From: Gemmatimonadota bacterium
GTDB lineage: Bacteria > Gemmatimonadota > Gemmatimonadetes > Gemmatimonadales > GWC2-71-9
Length of the DNA: 64,000 nucleotides
NCBI GenBank assembly: GCA_009692115.1
Contig: SHZU01000002.1
Location: 310,001 to 374,000, forward strand
Direction: 5' to 3'
The notes under the pieces are model-generated. The model was not told the DNA's origin. It did no database searches and saw only the letters and a program-made list of their open reading frames with translations. The translations under genes were made by a program, and so were the position numbers. Shown one piece after another: positions 43,217-52,314 of the stretch (within the stretch, counting starts at the first letter, position 1; every line of letters starts with the position of its first letter).

Positions 43217-44235
43217 CCGAACGGCAGTACGCGAAGGCGGGTGTCGACCTGGGGGCGCTCGACGCCGCCAAGCGCCGTATCGGGCTGGCAGTCGCGAGCA
43301 CCCGGACCCAATGGTCGCGGGGACAAATCGGCGGCTTTGGCGGCATGGTTCGGATTCCGGACGGGATCCGCCAGCCGGTGCTGGTGATGAGCACCGACAG
43401 TGTCGGTACCAAGGTGTTGGTGGCCCGGATGGCCGGGGTCTTCGACACCGTCGGTGAGGACATCGTCAACCACTCGGTCAACGACATCCTGGTGCATGGC
43501 GCCACCCCGATCGCGTTCCAGGATTACATCGGATCCAATGGGCTCACCGAAACCCAACTGGCCGGCATTGTCGAAGGGGTGGCTCGGGGATGCCGAGCGC
43601 ATGGCATGGCCCTCACCGGGGGCGAAACCGCCTCGCTCCCCGACATCTACGCCCCCGGCGACTACGACCTGGCCGGAACAATTGTCGGGGTGGTGGAGGA
43701 ATCTGCCGCTCTCCACGGCGACCGGATTGCGGCCGGCGATGTCCTGGTCGGGTACCCCGCCTCCGGGCTCCATACCAACGGGTACACCCTGGCCCGCAAG
43801 GTGTGCTTCGACCGGCTGAAACTCTCAGTGGATTCACAGGTTAGCGAACTGGGGACGAGCATCGGAAACGCCTTGCTGGCCGTTCATCGAAGCTATTTCA
43901 ACGCCCTCTGCCCGGTGCTCGGAGCGGTCCACGGCATTGCCCATATCACTGGCGGCGGCATTGCCGGGAACCTGGTCCGGGTATTGCCCCCAGACGTTTT
44001 GGCGGTCATCGATTCCCGGTCTTGGGAGTGGCCGCCGCTGTTTACGTTCCTGATGCGAGCGGGCCAGATCTCGGAACTCGAGATGCGAGAGGTCTTCAAC
44101 ATCGGTGTGGGCCTGCTGGCGGCCGTCCCGCCCGGCGAGGTCGATCGGGTCCGCACCGCGGCCCGGTCCGCGGGCATCGAGACCTGGATCGCCGGAGACA
44201 TCCGCGCCGGCCAACGCGGAGTGCGATTCACCTAA
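43213..44235 (+). CDS. purM: Phosphoribosylformylglycinamidine cyclo-ligase
   Basis: PurM closes the imidazole ring in purine synthesis (AIR synthetase). The 340 residues include STDSVGTKVLVA, NHSVNDILVHGATP, ALTGGETASLPDIY, SGLHTNGYTLAR and HITGGGIAGNLVRVLP, all conserved. The TAA stop lies in a CCTAACG heptamer. Confidence 0.95.
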   Translation: MTERQYAKAGVDLGALDAAKRRIGLAVASTRTQWSRGQIGGFGGMVRIPDGIRQPVLVMSTDSVGTKVLVARMAGVFDTVGEDIVNHSVNDILVHGATPIAFQDYIGSNGLTETQLAGIVEGVARGCRAHGMALTGGETASLPDIYAPGDYDLAGTIVGVVEESAALHGDRIAAGDVLVGYPASGLHTNGYTLARKVCFDRLKLSVDSQVSELGTSIGNALLAVHRSYFNALCPVLGAVHGIAHITGGGIAGNLVRVLPPDVLAVIDSRSWEWPPLFTFLMRAGQISELEMREVFNIGVGLLAAVPPGEVDRVRTAARSAGIETWIAGDIRAGQRGVRFT

Positions 44236-44273
44236 CGCTAGCGCGCGGAGTTTCCGGTGAGGCGACCGTAGGG

Positions 44274-44618
44274 ATGGTGGCGGTCTCCGCTTTCAACGCA
44301 CGCCTCATGGTCGGGCGGAGGTTTTCCGGCTTCGAGTTCACGGCAGGTGCCGGTGCCGACCTGATCAAGGGCAACTACTCCCTGGTCTACCGCGATCAAG
44401 CCACCAAGCTGCCGGTTCCGCGGGCCGACTCGAGCATGTCGGCGATGCGGATCGTGACGGTCATGAATGCCGCCTTCCCGATTGGCGGGTTTCTCCGGTT
44501 GTCGTTCGAGGGCGGCTTCCAGGTCGGTAAGGACGAGAAACTCCCGACCGTGTTCGAAGCCCACAATCCCAAGTCAGGCCGGTTCTTCGGCGGAGTGGGC
44601 CTCGGGTTTAAACTGTAG
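44274..44618 (+). pseudogene. 3' remnant of an outer-membrane beta-barrel gene
   Basis: The frame from about 44238 to 44618 encodes alternating barrel strands (FNARLMVGRRFSGFEFTAGAGADL, LRLSFEGGFQVG) and ends in GVGLGFKL, a typical barrel C-terminus. No signal peptide or start is present: upstream the frame runs into purM. ATG 44274 could give 114 residues, which is too small for a complete barrel with no export signal. It is read as the last strands of a deleted gene. Confidence 0.6.
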
Positions 44619-44620
44619 GC

Positions 44621-45691
44621 GTGACGGAAACTCATGCCATGCAGCGAGCCCTCGACCTGGCCCTCCGGGGCTGGGGTCGGGTCCATCCGAACCCGTTGGT
44701 CGGGGCAGTGGTCCTGGCCGAGGGCGTGGTGGCCGGCGAGGGGTACCACGCCGAGTTTGGCGGTCCCCACGCGGAGGCGGTGGCCCTAGCCGCCGCCGGC
44801 GCCCGGGCTCGCGGGGCCACCTTGGTGACGACCCTGGAACCCTGCAGCCGGGTGGCCAAGCAACCGGCCTGCGCGGACTTGATCGCCGCCGCCGGGATTC
44901 GGCGGGTGGTCATTGGCATGGCCGATCCCAACCCGGTCCAGGCGGGCGGAGCCGACCGACTCAGGGCCGCCGGCGTCGAGGTAGAAACGGGCCTGCTCCA
45001 GGCCGAGATCGAGCGCCAGAACGCCGGCTACATCAGGGCGGTCCGGCAGAGTGACCGACCGTTCGTCGCCGTCAAACTCGCCACTAGCCTGGACCATCGG
45101 ATTGCCGACTCCGCCGGGCATTCCCGGTGGATTTCCGGAGATGAAGCCCGGGATTGGGTCCATTGGTTCCGGGCCGGGTTCGGTGCCATCGGCGTTGGTG
45201 GCCGGACCGCCCAGGTCGACGACCCGATGCTCACCGTTCGGGGCGCCGTCGATCCCCGGGTGAGTCCGACCCGCGTGGTGTTTCTTGGCAGCCGGAAGTT
45301 GAATTGGGAGTCGAATCTGGTCCGGACCGCCCGAGAGGTCCCGACCATCGTGGTGAGCGATCAAATCCATTCGATCGACTCCGCCGGCCTCACCGAGCGG
45401 GGCGTCACGGTCCTCCGAGGGGGCTCGCTGCCGGAGGTCATGCAGACGCTCAAACGTCATGGCATCGACTCCATCGTGATGGAGGGCGGGGGCCGTTTGA
45501 CGGGTCAGCTGTTGGCCGATGGACTGATTGACCGGTTTGCTTGGATCCTGAGCCCGGTGTGGCTTGGCGATGGCGGCGTCCCGGCTACCCGCGGGTATGA
45601 GGTGGGCTCATTGCTCCAAGCCGAGCGCTGGGTGGCGACCGAGCGGCGGCCGCTCGGCCAGGACACCCTGCTCGTGTTCGACCGGCGGTAA
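44621..45691 (+). CDS. ribD: Bifunctional riboflavin deaminase/reductase RibD
   Basis: 356 residues: an N-terminal deaminase with HAEAVAL and TLEPCSRVAKQPACADLI as zinc ligands (the family usually has PCSHxGKTPPC, so the His after Ser is Arg here), and a C-terminal NADPH-dependent reductase with LATSLDHRIADSAGHSRWI and MEGGGRLTGQLL. It catalyses the second and third steps of riboflavin synthesis. GTG 44621 is chosen; ATG 44639 is an alternative. Confidence 0.93.
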   Translation: MTETHAMQRALDLALRGWGRVHPNPLVGAVVLAEGVVAGEGYHAEFGGPHAEAVALAAAGARARGATLVTTLEPCSRVAKQPACADLIAAAGIRRVVIGMADPNPVQAGGADRLRAAGVEVETGLLQAEIERQNAGYIRAVRQSDRPFVAVKLATSLDHRIADSAGHSRWISGDEARDWVHWFRAGFGAIGVGGRTAQVDDPMLTVRGAVDPRVSPTRVVFLGSRKLNWESNLVRTAREVPTIVVSDQIHSIDSAGLTERGVTVLRGGSLPEVMQTLKRHGIDSIVMEGGGRLTGQLLADGLIDRFAWILSPVWLGDGGVPATRGYEVGSLLQAERWVATERRPLGQDTLLVFDRR

Positions 45692-45692
45692 C

Positions 45693-46298
45693 GTGTTCTC
45701 GGGTTTGGTCACCGCCATCGGGGAAGTCACCGGGGTTCGACCGGACCGGACCGGTGGCGTGGCGCTCGACATCGCCGCGCCGTACCGCGGCTTGGCCCTC
45801 GGCGAGAGCATCGCGGTCGACGGGGCCTGCCTGACGGTGGCGCGGAAGATCCGGGGCGGGTTCGGGGTCCAGGTCGTGGCCACGACGGTGGGCCGGACGC
45901 TGTTCGCCGAGACGGTCCGCGGCCAGCGAGTCAACCTCGAACGGGCCCTCCGGCTCGGCGACCGGCTCGGCGGGCATCTGGTCCAGGGACACGTCGATGG
46001 GATCGCCAGGGTCCGGGGTACCCGCCACCGAGGCGACGCCTGGCTGCTGGACCTGATCGTGCCCAAGGAAGTGGCGGCGGTGTCGGTTCCCCTCGGTTCC
46101 ATCACGGTGGCCGGGGTGAGCTTGACGGTCAATGCGGTTCGGGCGGGCCGGGTGATTCAAGTTTCCTTGATTCCCCATACTCTTCGGCACACCACGTTAG
46201 GCACACTCGAGCGGGGTCACCGCGCCCATGTCGAGGGCGACCTGATCGGCAAATATGTTGCGGCCCTCGTGGCGCGCGGCGGAACGGCAGGAGCATGA
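45693..46298 (+). CDS. ribE: Riboflavin synthase alpha chain
   Basis: 201 residues with two lumazine-binding repeats. It opens FSGLVTAIGEV; the first repeat has SIAVDGACLTV, the second GHLVQGHVDGIA and SITVAGVSLTVN. It dismutates two 6,7-dimethyl-8-ribityllumazine molecules to riboflavin. GTG 45693 follows the ribD stop by one base. The end overlaps ribBA. Confidence 0.94.
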   Translation: MFSGLVTAIGEVTGVRPDRTGGVALDIAAPYRGLALGESIAVDGACLTVARKIRGGFGVQVVATTVGRTLFAETVRGQRVNLERALRLGDRLGGHLVQGHVDGIARVRGTRHRGDAWLLDLIVPKEVAAVSVPLGSITVAGVSLTVNAVRAGRVIQVSLIPHTLRHTTLGTLERGHRAHVEGDLIGKYVAALVARGGTAGA

Positions 46299-47500
46299 CG
46301 TTCGGAACCATCGAACAGGCGATTGAGGACCTTCGGAACGGCCGCTGCATCATCGTCGCCGACGATGAAGAGCGGGAAAACGAGGGTGACTTGGTCTGTG
46401 CGGCGGAGTTGATCACGCCCGACGTGATCAACTTCATGGCCGTCCATGGCCGGGGGCTCATTTGCCTGACCCTCACGCCGGATCGTTGCGACCAACTGGG
46501 GTTGCCCCAGATGATCCAGGAGAACACCGAAGAGATGGGCACCGCGTTCACGGTGAGCATCGACGCCGAGCGGCGGTTCGGGGTGACCACGGGGATTTCG
46601 GCCGCCGACCGGGCCATGACCATCCATGTGGCGCTCAAACCGGAGACGGTACCTGCCGACTTTCGCCGGCCCGGGCACGTTTTTCCCCTTCGGGCTCGGC
46701 CGGGAGGGGTGTTGCAGCGAGTCGGCCAGACCGAAGCCAGCGTCGACCTCGCGCGGCTCGCCGGGCTCGCGCCGGCCGGGGTGATCTGCGAAATCCTGAA
46801 CGCCGACGGGACGATGGCGCGGCGGGCCGAGTTGTCGGACTTCGCGGCCCAGCACGGGCTGACCTTCGTGACGGTGGCCCAACTCGTGGCGCACCGGCTC
46901 CGGAACGAGCGGCTGGTTCATCGGGTGGCCGAAGCCAATTTGCCCACGGAAGCCGGCGGGTTTCGGATCATCGGTTACCGCAACGATGTCGATGCGGCGG
47001 AGCACGTCGCATTGGTGTACGGCAATGACAACGTACCCGGTGATGTGCTGGTCCGGATGCACTCGAAGTGCCTGACGGGCGATGTGTTCCACTCCTTGCG
47101 CTGCGACTGCGGCGACCAACTCGAGGCCGCCATGCGGCAGATCGTGGCCGCGGGCCGGGGCGTGATCGTCTACCTCGATCAAGAGGGGCGGGGCATCGGG
47201 CTGCTCAACAAGCTCAGAGCCTATGAGTTGCAGGACAGCGGCGCCGATACCGTCCAGGCCAATCAGCGCCTCGGATTCGGTCCGGATCTCCGCAACTACG
47301 GGATCGGCGCCCAGATTCTTCGTGATCTCGGGTTGTCATCGATCCGGCTGATGACCAACAATCCCCGCAAGGTGGTGGGGCTCGATGCGTACGGCCTGAC
47401 GATCACCGAGCGGGTCCCGCTGGAGTTGGCGGCGCGGGACGAAAATCGCCGCTACCTCGCGACCAAGCGCGACAAACTTGGCCATCTGATCGGACACTAG
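46295..47500 (+). CDS. ribBA: Bifunctional DHBP synthase / GTP cyclohydrolase II RibBA
   Basis: 401 residues. The N-terminal half makes 3,4-dihydroxy-2-butanone 4-phosphate (DDEERENEGDLV, RPGHVFPL, QTEASVDLARLAG). The C-terminal half opens GTP (MHSKCLTGDVFHSLRCDCG zinc cluster, YLDQEGRGIGLLNK). In the first half, Gln stands where E. coli RibB has a metal-binding His (GHTEA becomes GQTEA). Other fused RibBA proteins may share this, so loss of activity is not inferred. Confidence 0.94.
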   Translation: MTFGTIEQAIEDLRNGRCIIVADDEERENEGDLVCAAELITPDVINFMAVHGRGLICLTLTPDRCDQLGLPQMIQENTEEMGTAFTVSIDAERRFGVTTGISAADRAMTIHVALKPETVPADFRRPGHVFPLRARPGGVLQRVGQTEASVDLARLAGLAPAGVICEILNADGTMARRAELSDFAAQHGLTFVTVAQLVAHRLRNERLVHRVAEANLPTEAGGFRIIGYRNDVDAAEHVALVYGNDNVPGDVLVRMHSKCLTGDVFHSLRCDCGDQLEAAMRQIVAAGRGVIVYLDQEGRGIGLLNKLRAYELQDSGADTVQANQRLGFGPDLRNYGIGAQILRDLGLSSIRLMTNNPRKVVGLDAYGLTITERVPLELAARDENRRYLATKRDKLGHLIGH

Positions 47501-47970
47501 TGATGACTGAGTATCGGGGAAAGCTCCGGGCGGTCGGCTCGGTCGGGATCGTGGTCAGCACGTATCATGAGCGGATCACCAGCCGGCTGCTCGAGGGCGC
47601 GCTCGCGACCTGCGCCAACGCCGGCCTCGGCGCCGACCAACTCGATGTGGTCTGGGTACCGGGCGCTTTTGAGCTGGGGGTGACCGCGGCGGCCCTGGCC
47701 CGATCGGGGCGCTATGCCGCCGTGGTGGCCCTCGGGGTGGTCGTTCGGGGTGAGACCCCGCATTTTGACTTCGTCGCCGGGGAGACCAGCAGAGCGTTAG
47801 GTGAAACGGCCCGGGAAACCGGAGTCCCCGTTGGTTTCGGGCTGCTGACGGTTGAGACGACGTCCCAGGCGGTCGACCGGGCCGGGGGAGTGGCCGGTAA
47901 CAAGGGGGCCGAAGCGGCCGAGGCCGCGATTCGAACCGCGGATCTTCTTCAACAGATGGTGAGGCCGTAA
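47500..47970 (+). CDS. ribH: 6,7-dimethyl-8-ribityllumazine synthase
   Basis: 156 residues. Conserved blocks are VVSTYHERIT, VPGAFELGV, GVVVRGETPHFDFV (catalytic His) and GGVAGNKGAEAAEA. It condenses the products of RibBA and RibD to lumazine and forms large icosahedral or pentameric assemblies. GTG 47500 overlaps the ribBA stop; ATG 47503 is equally possible. The stop overlaps nusB (TAATG). Confidence 0.94.
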   Translation: MMTEYRGKLRAVGSVGIVVSTYHERITSRLLEGALATCANAGLGADQLDVVWVPGAFELGVTAAALARSGRYAAVVALGVVVRGETPHFDFVAGETSRALGETARETGVPVGFGLLTVETTSQAVDRAGGVAGNKGAEAAEAAIRTADLLQQMVRP

Positions 47971-48380
47971 TGCTCCGGACCGAGACCAAAGGGCGGGCCC
48001 GGGCACTCCAGTTGCTCTATGCCGCCGAAACCAACGCACTGGGCGTCGAAGACGTCATCCCGGGGCTGGCCCGCCTCACCGGCCCGGAGCCGTTCGTGCT
48101 GGCGTTCGCCGAGAAGCTGGCCACCGCCGTGCGGGCCGACCAGCCCAGACTCGACGGGTTGTTGGAGGACGCCACCGAGCACTGGAAACTCGACCGGCTT
48201 GCCGTCATCGATCGGAATATTCTCCGGCTGGGGGCCTTCGAGTTGTCGTCGCCCGAGATCCCTCCGCGGGTCGCCATCGACGAAGCCCTCTGGCTGGCCC
48301 ATCGATTCGGGACCGTGCAATCACCTGGGTTTATCAACGGGGTCCTCGATCAAGTGGCCCGGACGCTCGGACGGCTGTGA
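47970..48380 (+). CDS. nusB: Transcription antitermination protein NusB
   Basis: 136 residues, all-helical NusB fold with RARALQLLYAAE at the N-terminus, the central LDRLAVIDRNILRLGAFEL and the closing PGFINGVLDQVAR. It acts with NusE in antitermination of rRNA operons. The ribH-nusB order is very common. GTG of the next gene overlaps its stop. Confidence 0.93.
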   Translation: MLRTETKGRARALQLLYAAETNALGVEDVIPGLARLTGPEPFVLAFAEKLATAVRADQPRLDGLLEDATEHWKLDRLAVIDRNILRLGAFELSSPEIPPRVAIDEALWLAHRFGTVQSPGFINGVLDQVARTLGRL

Positions 48381-49486
48381 GGATCCTGCTCGTCAACTGG
48401 CAGGATCTGGAGAACCCGGAGGCCGGGGGCGCCGAGATCCATCTGTTCGAGTTGTTCAGCCGGGCGGTGGCCGCGGGCCATCAGGTCGACATGGTGTGCT
48501 CGGGATGGCCGGGGTGCCGGCCGGCGGCGGTCGTCCAGGGCATCCACGTCGAGCGGATCGGCAACCGGCACTCGTTTGCCCTGAAGGGCCGGGCGGCGGT
48601 TCGGGCGGCGCTCGGCCGGATCCGGTATGAGGTGCTGGTCGAGGACATCAATAAGCTCCCGTTGTACCTGGCCGGTCTGAGCCCAATCCCCTCGTGCGTC
48701 ATCGTCCCCCATCTCTTTGGCACCACCGCCTACGACGAGGCCGCTTGGCCGCTGGCGACCGCGGTGGTGGCGGCTGAACGGCTGATCCCGTGGGCGTATC
48801 GGCGCTCGCACTTTCATGCCATCAGTGAGAGCACCCGAGACGATTTAATCAGACGGGGGGTGGCGTCCGATCGGATCGTCGTGATTCACCCTGGGATTGA
48901 CCCGCACCGCTTCGCGCCTGATCCGGCGGTGGAGCGTTCGGCGCCGCCTTCGTTTCTGTACGTCGGCAGGCTGAAGCGGTACAAAGGTGTCGATCTTGCC
49001 ATCCGGGCCCTGGCGGTCGTGCACCGGACCCGACCGGAGGTGACCCTGGATGTGGCGGGAAATGGGGATGACCGCCTTCGGTTGGAGGCGTTGGCCCAGT
49101 CGCTCGGCCTTGGCTCGTCGGTCCGGTTTCTCGGGTTTGTCGATGAGCCGGCCAAAGTCAAGCTGCTTCGGTCCACCTGGGCCAACCTATTCCCATCGCC
49201 AAAGGAGGGCTGGGGGATTACCGTCATGGAGGCGGCGGCCTGCGGCACTCCGTCCATTGCCTCGGACAGTCCGGGGCTTCGCGACTCGGTGCGGCGGGAC
49301 CACACCGGCTTCTTGGTGCCCCACGGCGACGTCGATGCGCTGGCGGAGCAAATGTTGCTTCTGGCGTCCGACCCCGCGCTGGTTGACCGGATCGGACGCG
49401 CGGCCCGGGCCGCGGCGGAACGATGGACCTGGGATGATGCCGCGGACGCGACGATCCGTCATCTTGCCAGTCTGGTGAGGACTTGA
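48377..49486 (+). CDS. GT4-family glycosyltransferase
   Basis: 369 residues with GT-B fold: an N-terminal acceptor domain starting RILLVNWQDLENPEAGGAEIH and a C-terminal donor domain with FLYVGRLKRYKGVDLAIRAL and PSPKEGWGITVMEAAACGTP, the E-x7-E nucleotide-sugar motif of GT4 retaining enzymes. The product is unknown, possibly an envelope glycan or lipid. It follows nusB with a GTGA overlap. Confidence 0.88.
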   Translation: MRILLVNWQDLENPEAGGAEIHLFELFSRAVAAGHQVDMVCSGWPGCRPAAVVQGIHVERIGNRHSFALKGRAAVRAALGRIRYEVLVEDINKLPLYLAGLSPIPSCVIVPHLFGTTAYDEAAWPLATAVVAAERLIPWAYRRSHFHAISESTRDDLIRRGVASDRIVVIHPGIDPHRFAPDPAVERSAPPSFLYVGRLKRYKGVDLAIRALAVVHRTRPEVTLDVAGNGDDRLRLEALAQSLGLGSSVRFLGFVDEPAKVKLLRSTWANLFPSPKEGWGITVMEAAACGTPSIASDSPGLRDSVRRDHTGFLVPHGDVDALAEQMLLLASDPALVDRIGRAARAAAERWTWDDAADATIRHLASLVRT

Positions 49487-49507
49487 TCCTTTCAGAGGAG
49501 TGAAGCC

Positions 49508-49822
49508 ATGCAAAGCACGTTCGCGGCGCGCCACTGCGAAGTGGCCGACGATCTCAAGACCCGCGCCCATGAGGTCATGGACCGATTGGCGCACCTGCCT
49601 CCCCACGCCATCGAGGGCGGCGTCATCTTCGGCCTGACGGCGGAAGGCCATCTCATCGAGCTCAAGCTTCACATTCCGGGAGGCCGGTGGTTGGTGGCCA
49701 GCGCGGTGCGGACCGATCATCGCACCGCGCTCGACCGGGCCGAAGAGAAGCTCAAGAAACAACTCGACCGCGCCGCAACACAGTATCGGCGCGACCGGCA
49801 CGCGCCGAGCGAGTTGCCATGA
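49508..49822 (+). CDS. hpf: Ribosome hibernation promoting factor, short form
   Basis: 104 residues of the S30AE/YfiA fold: QSTFAARHCEVADDLKTRAHEVMDRL, a central beta sheet and TALDRAEEKLKKQLDR at the end. It lacks the C-terminal dimerisation extension of long HPF. It binds 70S ribosomes in stationary phase. AGAGGAG lies upstream of the ATG. The gene overlaps hprK (ATGA), linking hibernation to PTS regulation. Confidence 0.88.
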   Translation: MQSTFAARHCEVADDLKTRAHEVMDRLAHLPPHAIEGGVIFGLTAEGHLIELKLHIPGGRWLVASAVRTDHRTALDRAEEKLKKQLDRAATQYRRDRHAPSELP

Positions 49823-50784
49823 CACTGCGGCCCCGGGATCTGCTTGGCCGGCGGGGGGATCTCCTCGAACTCGAGTCGCTGACCGGCGAGATCGGGCTCG
49901 ACCGGGCCCTTCCGGAAACCGATATCGCGAGCCCCGGACTCGTCCTGGCCGGGTACACCGCCCGGTTCGTGCCTGACCGGATGCAGGTCCTCGGGGAAAC
50001 CGAGGTCAGCTACCTCGTGGCCCTCGACGCCGCTGCCCGACGGCTGGCGATCACGACGTTTTTCGCCTTTGACCTGCCGATCGTGTTCATCACCAAGGGG
50101 CAGAGTCCGCCGGAGCCGCTGGTGACCGTGGCGCGCGAGCGGGGCATTCCGGTGCTTCGCACTCAGCTGAAGACGGCGGAATTCTACCGCCGGATCAAAC
50201 CGATCCTGGCCCATGCTTTCGCGCCCCGGACGACTCTGCACGGGTCGCTGGCCGATGTGTACGGCGTCGGGTTGCTGTTCACCGGCCGGAGCGGCATCGG
50301 CAAAAGTGAGTGCGTCCTCGACTTGGTCGAGCGCGGCCACCGGCTCGTCGCCGACGACGTCGTGATCGCCACCCGTCGGGGCAACGATATCTTGATCGGG
50401 CAGGGGCACGAGCTCGCGGCCCACCACATGGAAATCCGCGGCGTCGGACTGATCGACATCCAGGTGCTCTTCGGGGTCCGAGCGGTCCGGCAGCAAAAGC
50501 GGATCGAAGTCATCGTACACCTCGACGACTGGACCAATACCCCCGACGCCGATCGAACCGGCCTCGCCCGGCAGGAAATCACCATCTTGGATGTCAAACT
50601 GCCGAAGGTCATCGTGCCGCTGAATCCAGGCAAGAACTTGACGGTGATCTCGGAAGTGGTGGCCATGAACCACTTGCTCCGCATGGGCGGCGTCGATAGT
50701 GCCGCGGTTTTCAACGACCGGTTGATCAAGCGAATGAAGGAACAGCGGGGCCTCCGGGAGTATTTGCAGGAGGACTTCGAGTGA
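49819..50784 (+). CDS. hprK: HPr kinase/phosphorylase
   Basis: 321 residues. HprK phosphorylates HPr on Ser46 and also removes the phosphate, tuning PTS flux. Visible marks are HGSLADVYGVGLLF (from 141), Walker A GRSGIGKS (156-163), VADD (177-180) and the family signature EIRGVGLIDIQVLFG (205-219). ATG 49819 overlaps hpf. The target HPr is encoded in the same operon with an intact Ser46. Confidence 0.95.
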   Translation: MTLRPRDLLGRRGDLLELESLTGEIGLDRALPETDIASPGLVLAGYTARFVPDRMQVLGETEVSYLVALDAAARRLAITTFFAFDLPIVFITKGQSPPEPLVTVARERGIPVLRTQLKTAEFYRRIKPILAHAFAPRTTLHGSLADVYGVGLLFTGRSGIGKSECVLDLVERGHRLVADDVVIATRRGNDILIGQGHELAAHHMEIRGVGLIDIQVLFGVRAVRQQKRIEVIVHLDDWTNTPDADRTGLARQEITILDVKLPKVIVPLNPGKNLTVISEVVAMNHLLRMGGVDSAAVFNDRLIKRMKEQRGLREYLQEDFE

Positions 50785-51161
50785 CCACGCCGGCCCTGCA
50801 TGGGGTGGTAGTGTGCCATGGTGACCTCGCCCGGGCGCTAGTCACCGCGGTCGAGGAGATCAGCGGCATTCGCGGGGCCCTCATTCCGGTATCGAACACC
50901 GGGTGCGACCGGGGCCGGTTGGAAGAGCGCATCGTCGAGGCAGTCGATGGGCGACCCTCGGTGGTCTTCATCGACATGCCGAGCGGCTCCTGTCTTTTCG
51001 CGGCGGCCCGGCGCCTGTCGGGAACGGCGGAAGCGCGCCTCGTGACCGGTGTCAATCTCGCCATGCTGGTCGATTTTGTGTTCCATCGCGAACTCGCCCC
51101 GGACCAGGCCGCCGAAAGAGCCATCGAAACCGGCGCCAAGGCGATTGCGAGCCGCCGATGA
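50781..51161 (+). CDS. PTS mannose-family EIIA component
   Basis: 126 residues, EIIA-Man fold. The phosphorylated histidine is His13 in VVVCHGDLARAL. Other conserved parts are FIDMPSGSCLFAAARR and VTGVNLAMLVDFVF. It accepts phosphate from HPr and passes it to EIIB, encoded immediately downstream (ATGA overlap). Confidence 0.9.
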   Translation: MTTPALHGVVVCHGDLARALVTAVEEISGIRGALIPVSNTGCDRGRLEERIVEAVDGRPSVVFIDMPSGSCLFAAARRLSGTAEARLVTGVNLAMLVDFVFHRELAPDQAAERAIETGAKAIASRR

Positions 51162-51637
51162 GCATCGTGGTGGCCCGGATCGATGACCGGCTCGTTCACG
51201 GCCAGGTGGTCATCGGATGGGGGCGGCCGCTCGAACTGAGCCGGATCGTCTTGGTCGATGCCGAAGTGGCGGCCAGCGCGTTCGAGCGGGAACTGTATCA
51301 GATGGCCGTCCCCGCCGGCATTGAGGTGGAGTTCCTCGCGCCCGACGAGGCGCCGGCCCGGATCGAGGCGTTAGGCTCTGCGGACGAGCGAGTTCTGGTT
51401 CTGACGGGATCGGTCGACACGATGGTGACGCTGGCCAAGCGCTGTCACGGGGCCATCGCCAAGATCAACCTCGGGGGCATTCACGCCCAGCCCGGCCGGC
51501 GAGAGTACCTCCGGTATCTGTATCTCTCGGGCCGGGAGCTTGACGACCTCAGGACGGTGGAGGCCGCCGGGATCGAGGTGTCCGCCCAGGATCTGCCCAC
51601 CACGGCCCCGGTGCCGCTCTCGGCGCTCCGGCCATGA
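51158..51637 (+). CDS. PTS mannose/sorbose-family EIIB component
   Basis: 159 residues. It starts VARIDDRLVHGQVVIGW, where His14 is the phosphorylated residue of the family. NLGGIHAQPGRREYLRYLYLS matches the central EIIB-Man/Sor region. It transfers phosphate to the incoming sugar. Overlaps on both sides keep it in one operon with EIIA and EIIC. Confidence 0.9.
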   Translation: MSIVVARIDDRLVHGQVVIGWGRPLELSRIVLVDAEVAASAFERELYQMAVPAGIEVEFLAPDEAPARIEALGSADERVLVLTGSVDTMVTLAKRCHGAIAKINLGGIHAQPGRREYLRYLYLSGRELDDLRTVEAAGIEVSAQDLPTTAPVPLSALRP

Positions 51638-52314
51638 CGCTCGAGTGGGGAGTGGTCGGCGGGCTGATGGCGTGGGGCACCCTCGCGGGGCTCGATCTTG
51701 CGAGCGTCCTCCAGGCCCTGGTGTCACGCCCCCTCGTCGTCGGGGCTGGAGCCGGTTGGATCGTGGGCGATGTCGAGGCCGGGCTCCGGGTCGGGGCGTT
51801 GTTGGAGTTGTTCGCCCTCGATGTCGTCCCGGTTGGGAGCTCCCGGTATCCGGACTTCGGGGCCGCCACGATCGGTGCGGTCGTCGTCGCGGCGGGCGGT
51901 CCTTGGCACCAGACCCTCGGGTGGGCCGCCGGGATCGGTCTCGCGCTCGCCACTGTGAGCGGCGCCACACTGACGACCACCCGTCGACTCAACGCCCGGA
52001 CCGTGCGGGCCCACGCCGATCGGTTGACCGCCGGCGACGACCGGGCCGTCCGCACCGTGCATTGGGCCGGACTTGGGCACGATGCCGTCCGAAGCGGACT
52101 CGTCGCGATCCTCTCGCTCGCGATCGCCTTCGCCATTCGCAGGTCGGGACTGGGCCCGAGTGCGGGGGCGGGCACTGCCCTGACGGCGGTGGCTCTGGCG
52201 GGCGGCGCCTGGGCGGTGGCCCATGGTGCGGTGGCAAGCGGAAGGTCCGGCCCCCGATGGCGGTGGGCCCTGGCCGGCCTCGGCGTCGGCGTCGCGGTCA
52301 CGGCCCTATGGTGA
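51634..52314 (+). CDS. PTS mannose/sorbose-family EIIC membrane component
   Basis: 226 residues with about six or seven membrane segments. GGLMAWGTLAGLDLAS and the conserved LRVGALLELFALDVVPVGSSRYPDFG are typical of EIIC-Man (usually GA.LELIWLG...GA..PPD). With EIID it forms the sugar channel. The sugar cannot be read from sequence. Confidence 0.85.
   Translation: MTLEWGVVGGLMAWGTLAGLDLASVLQALVSRPLVVGAGAGWIVGDVEAGLRVGALLELFALDVVPVGSSRYPDFGAATIGAVVVAAGGPWHQTLGWAAGIGLALATVSGATLTTTRRLNARTVRAHADRLTAGDDRAVRTVHWAGLGHDAVRSGLVAILSLAIAFAIRRSGLGPSAGAGTALTAVALAGGAWAVAHGAVASGRSGPRWRWALAGLGVGVAVTALW

Noticed and set aside
46680-46760. RibBA read as inactive because Gln replaces a metal-ligand His
   Set aside because: All other DHBP synthase residues are intact and fused RibBA proteins vary at this position, so loss of function is not supported.
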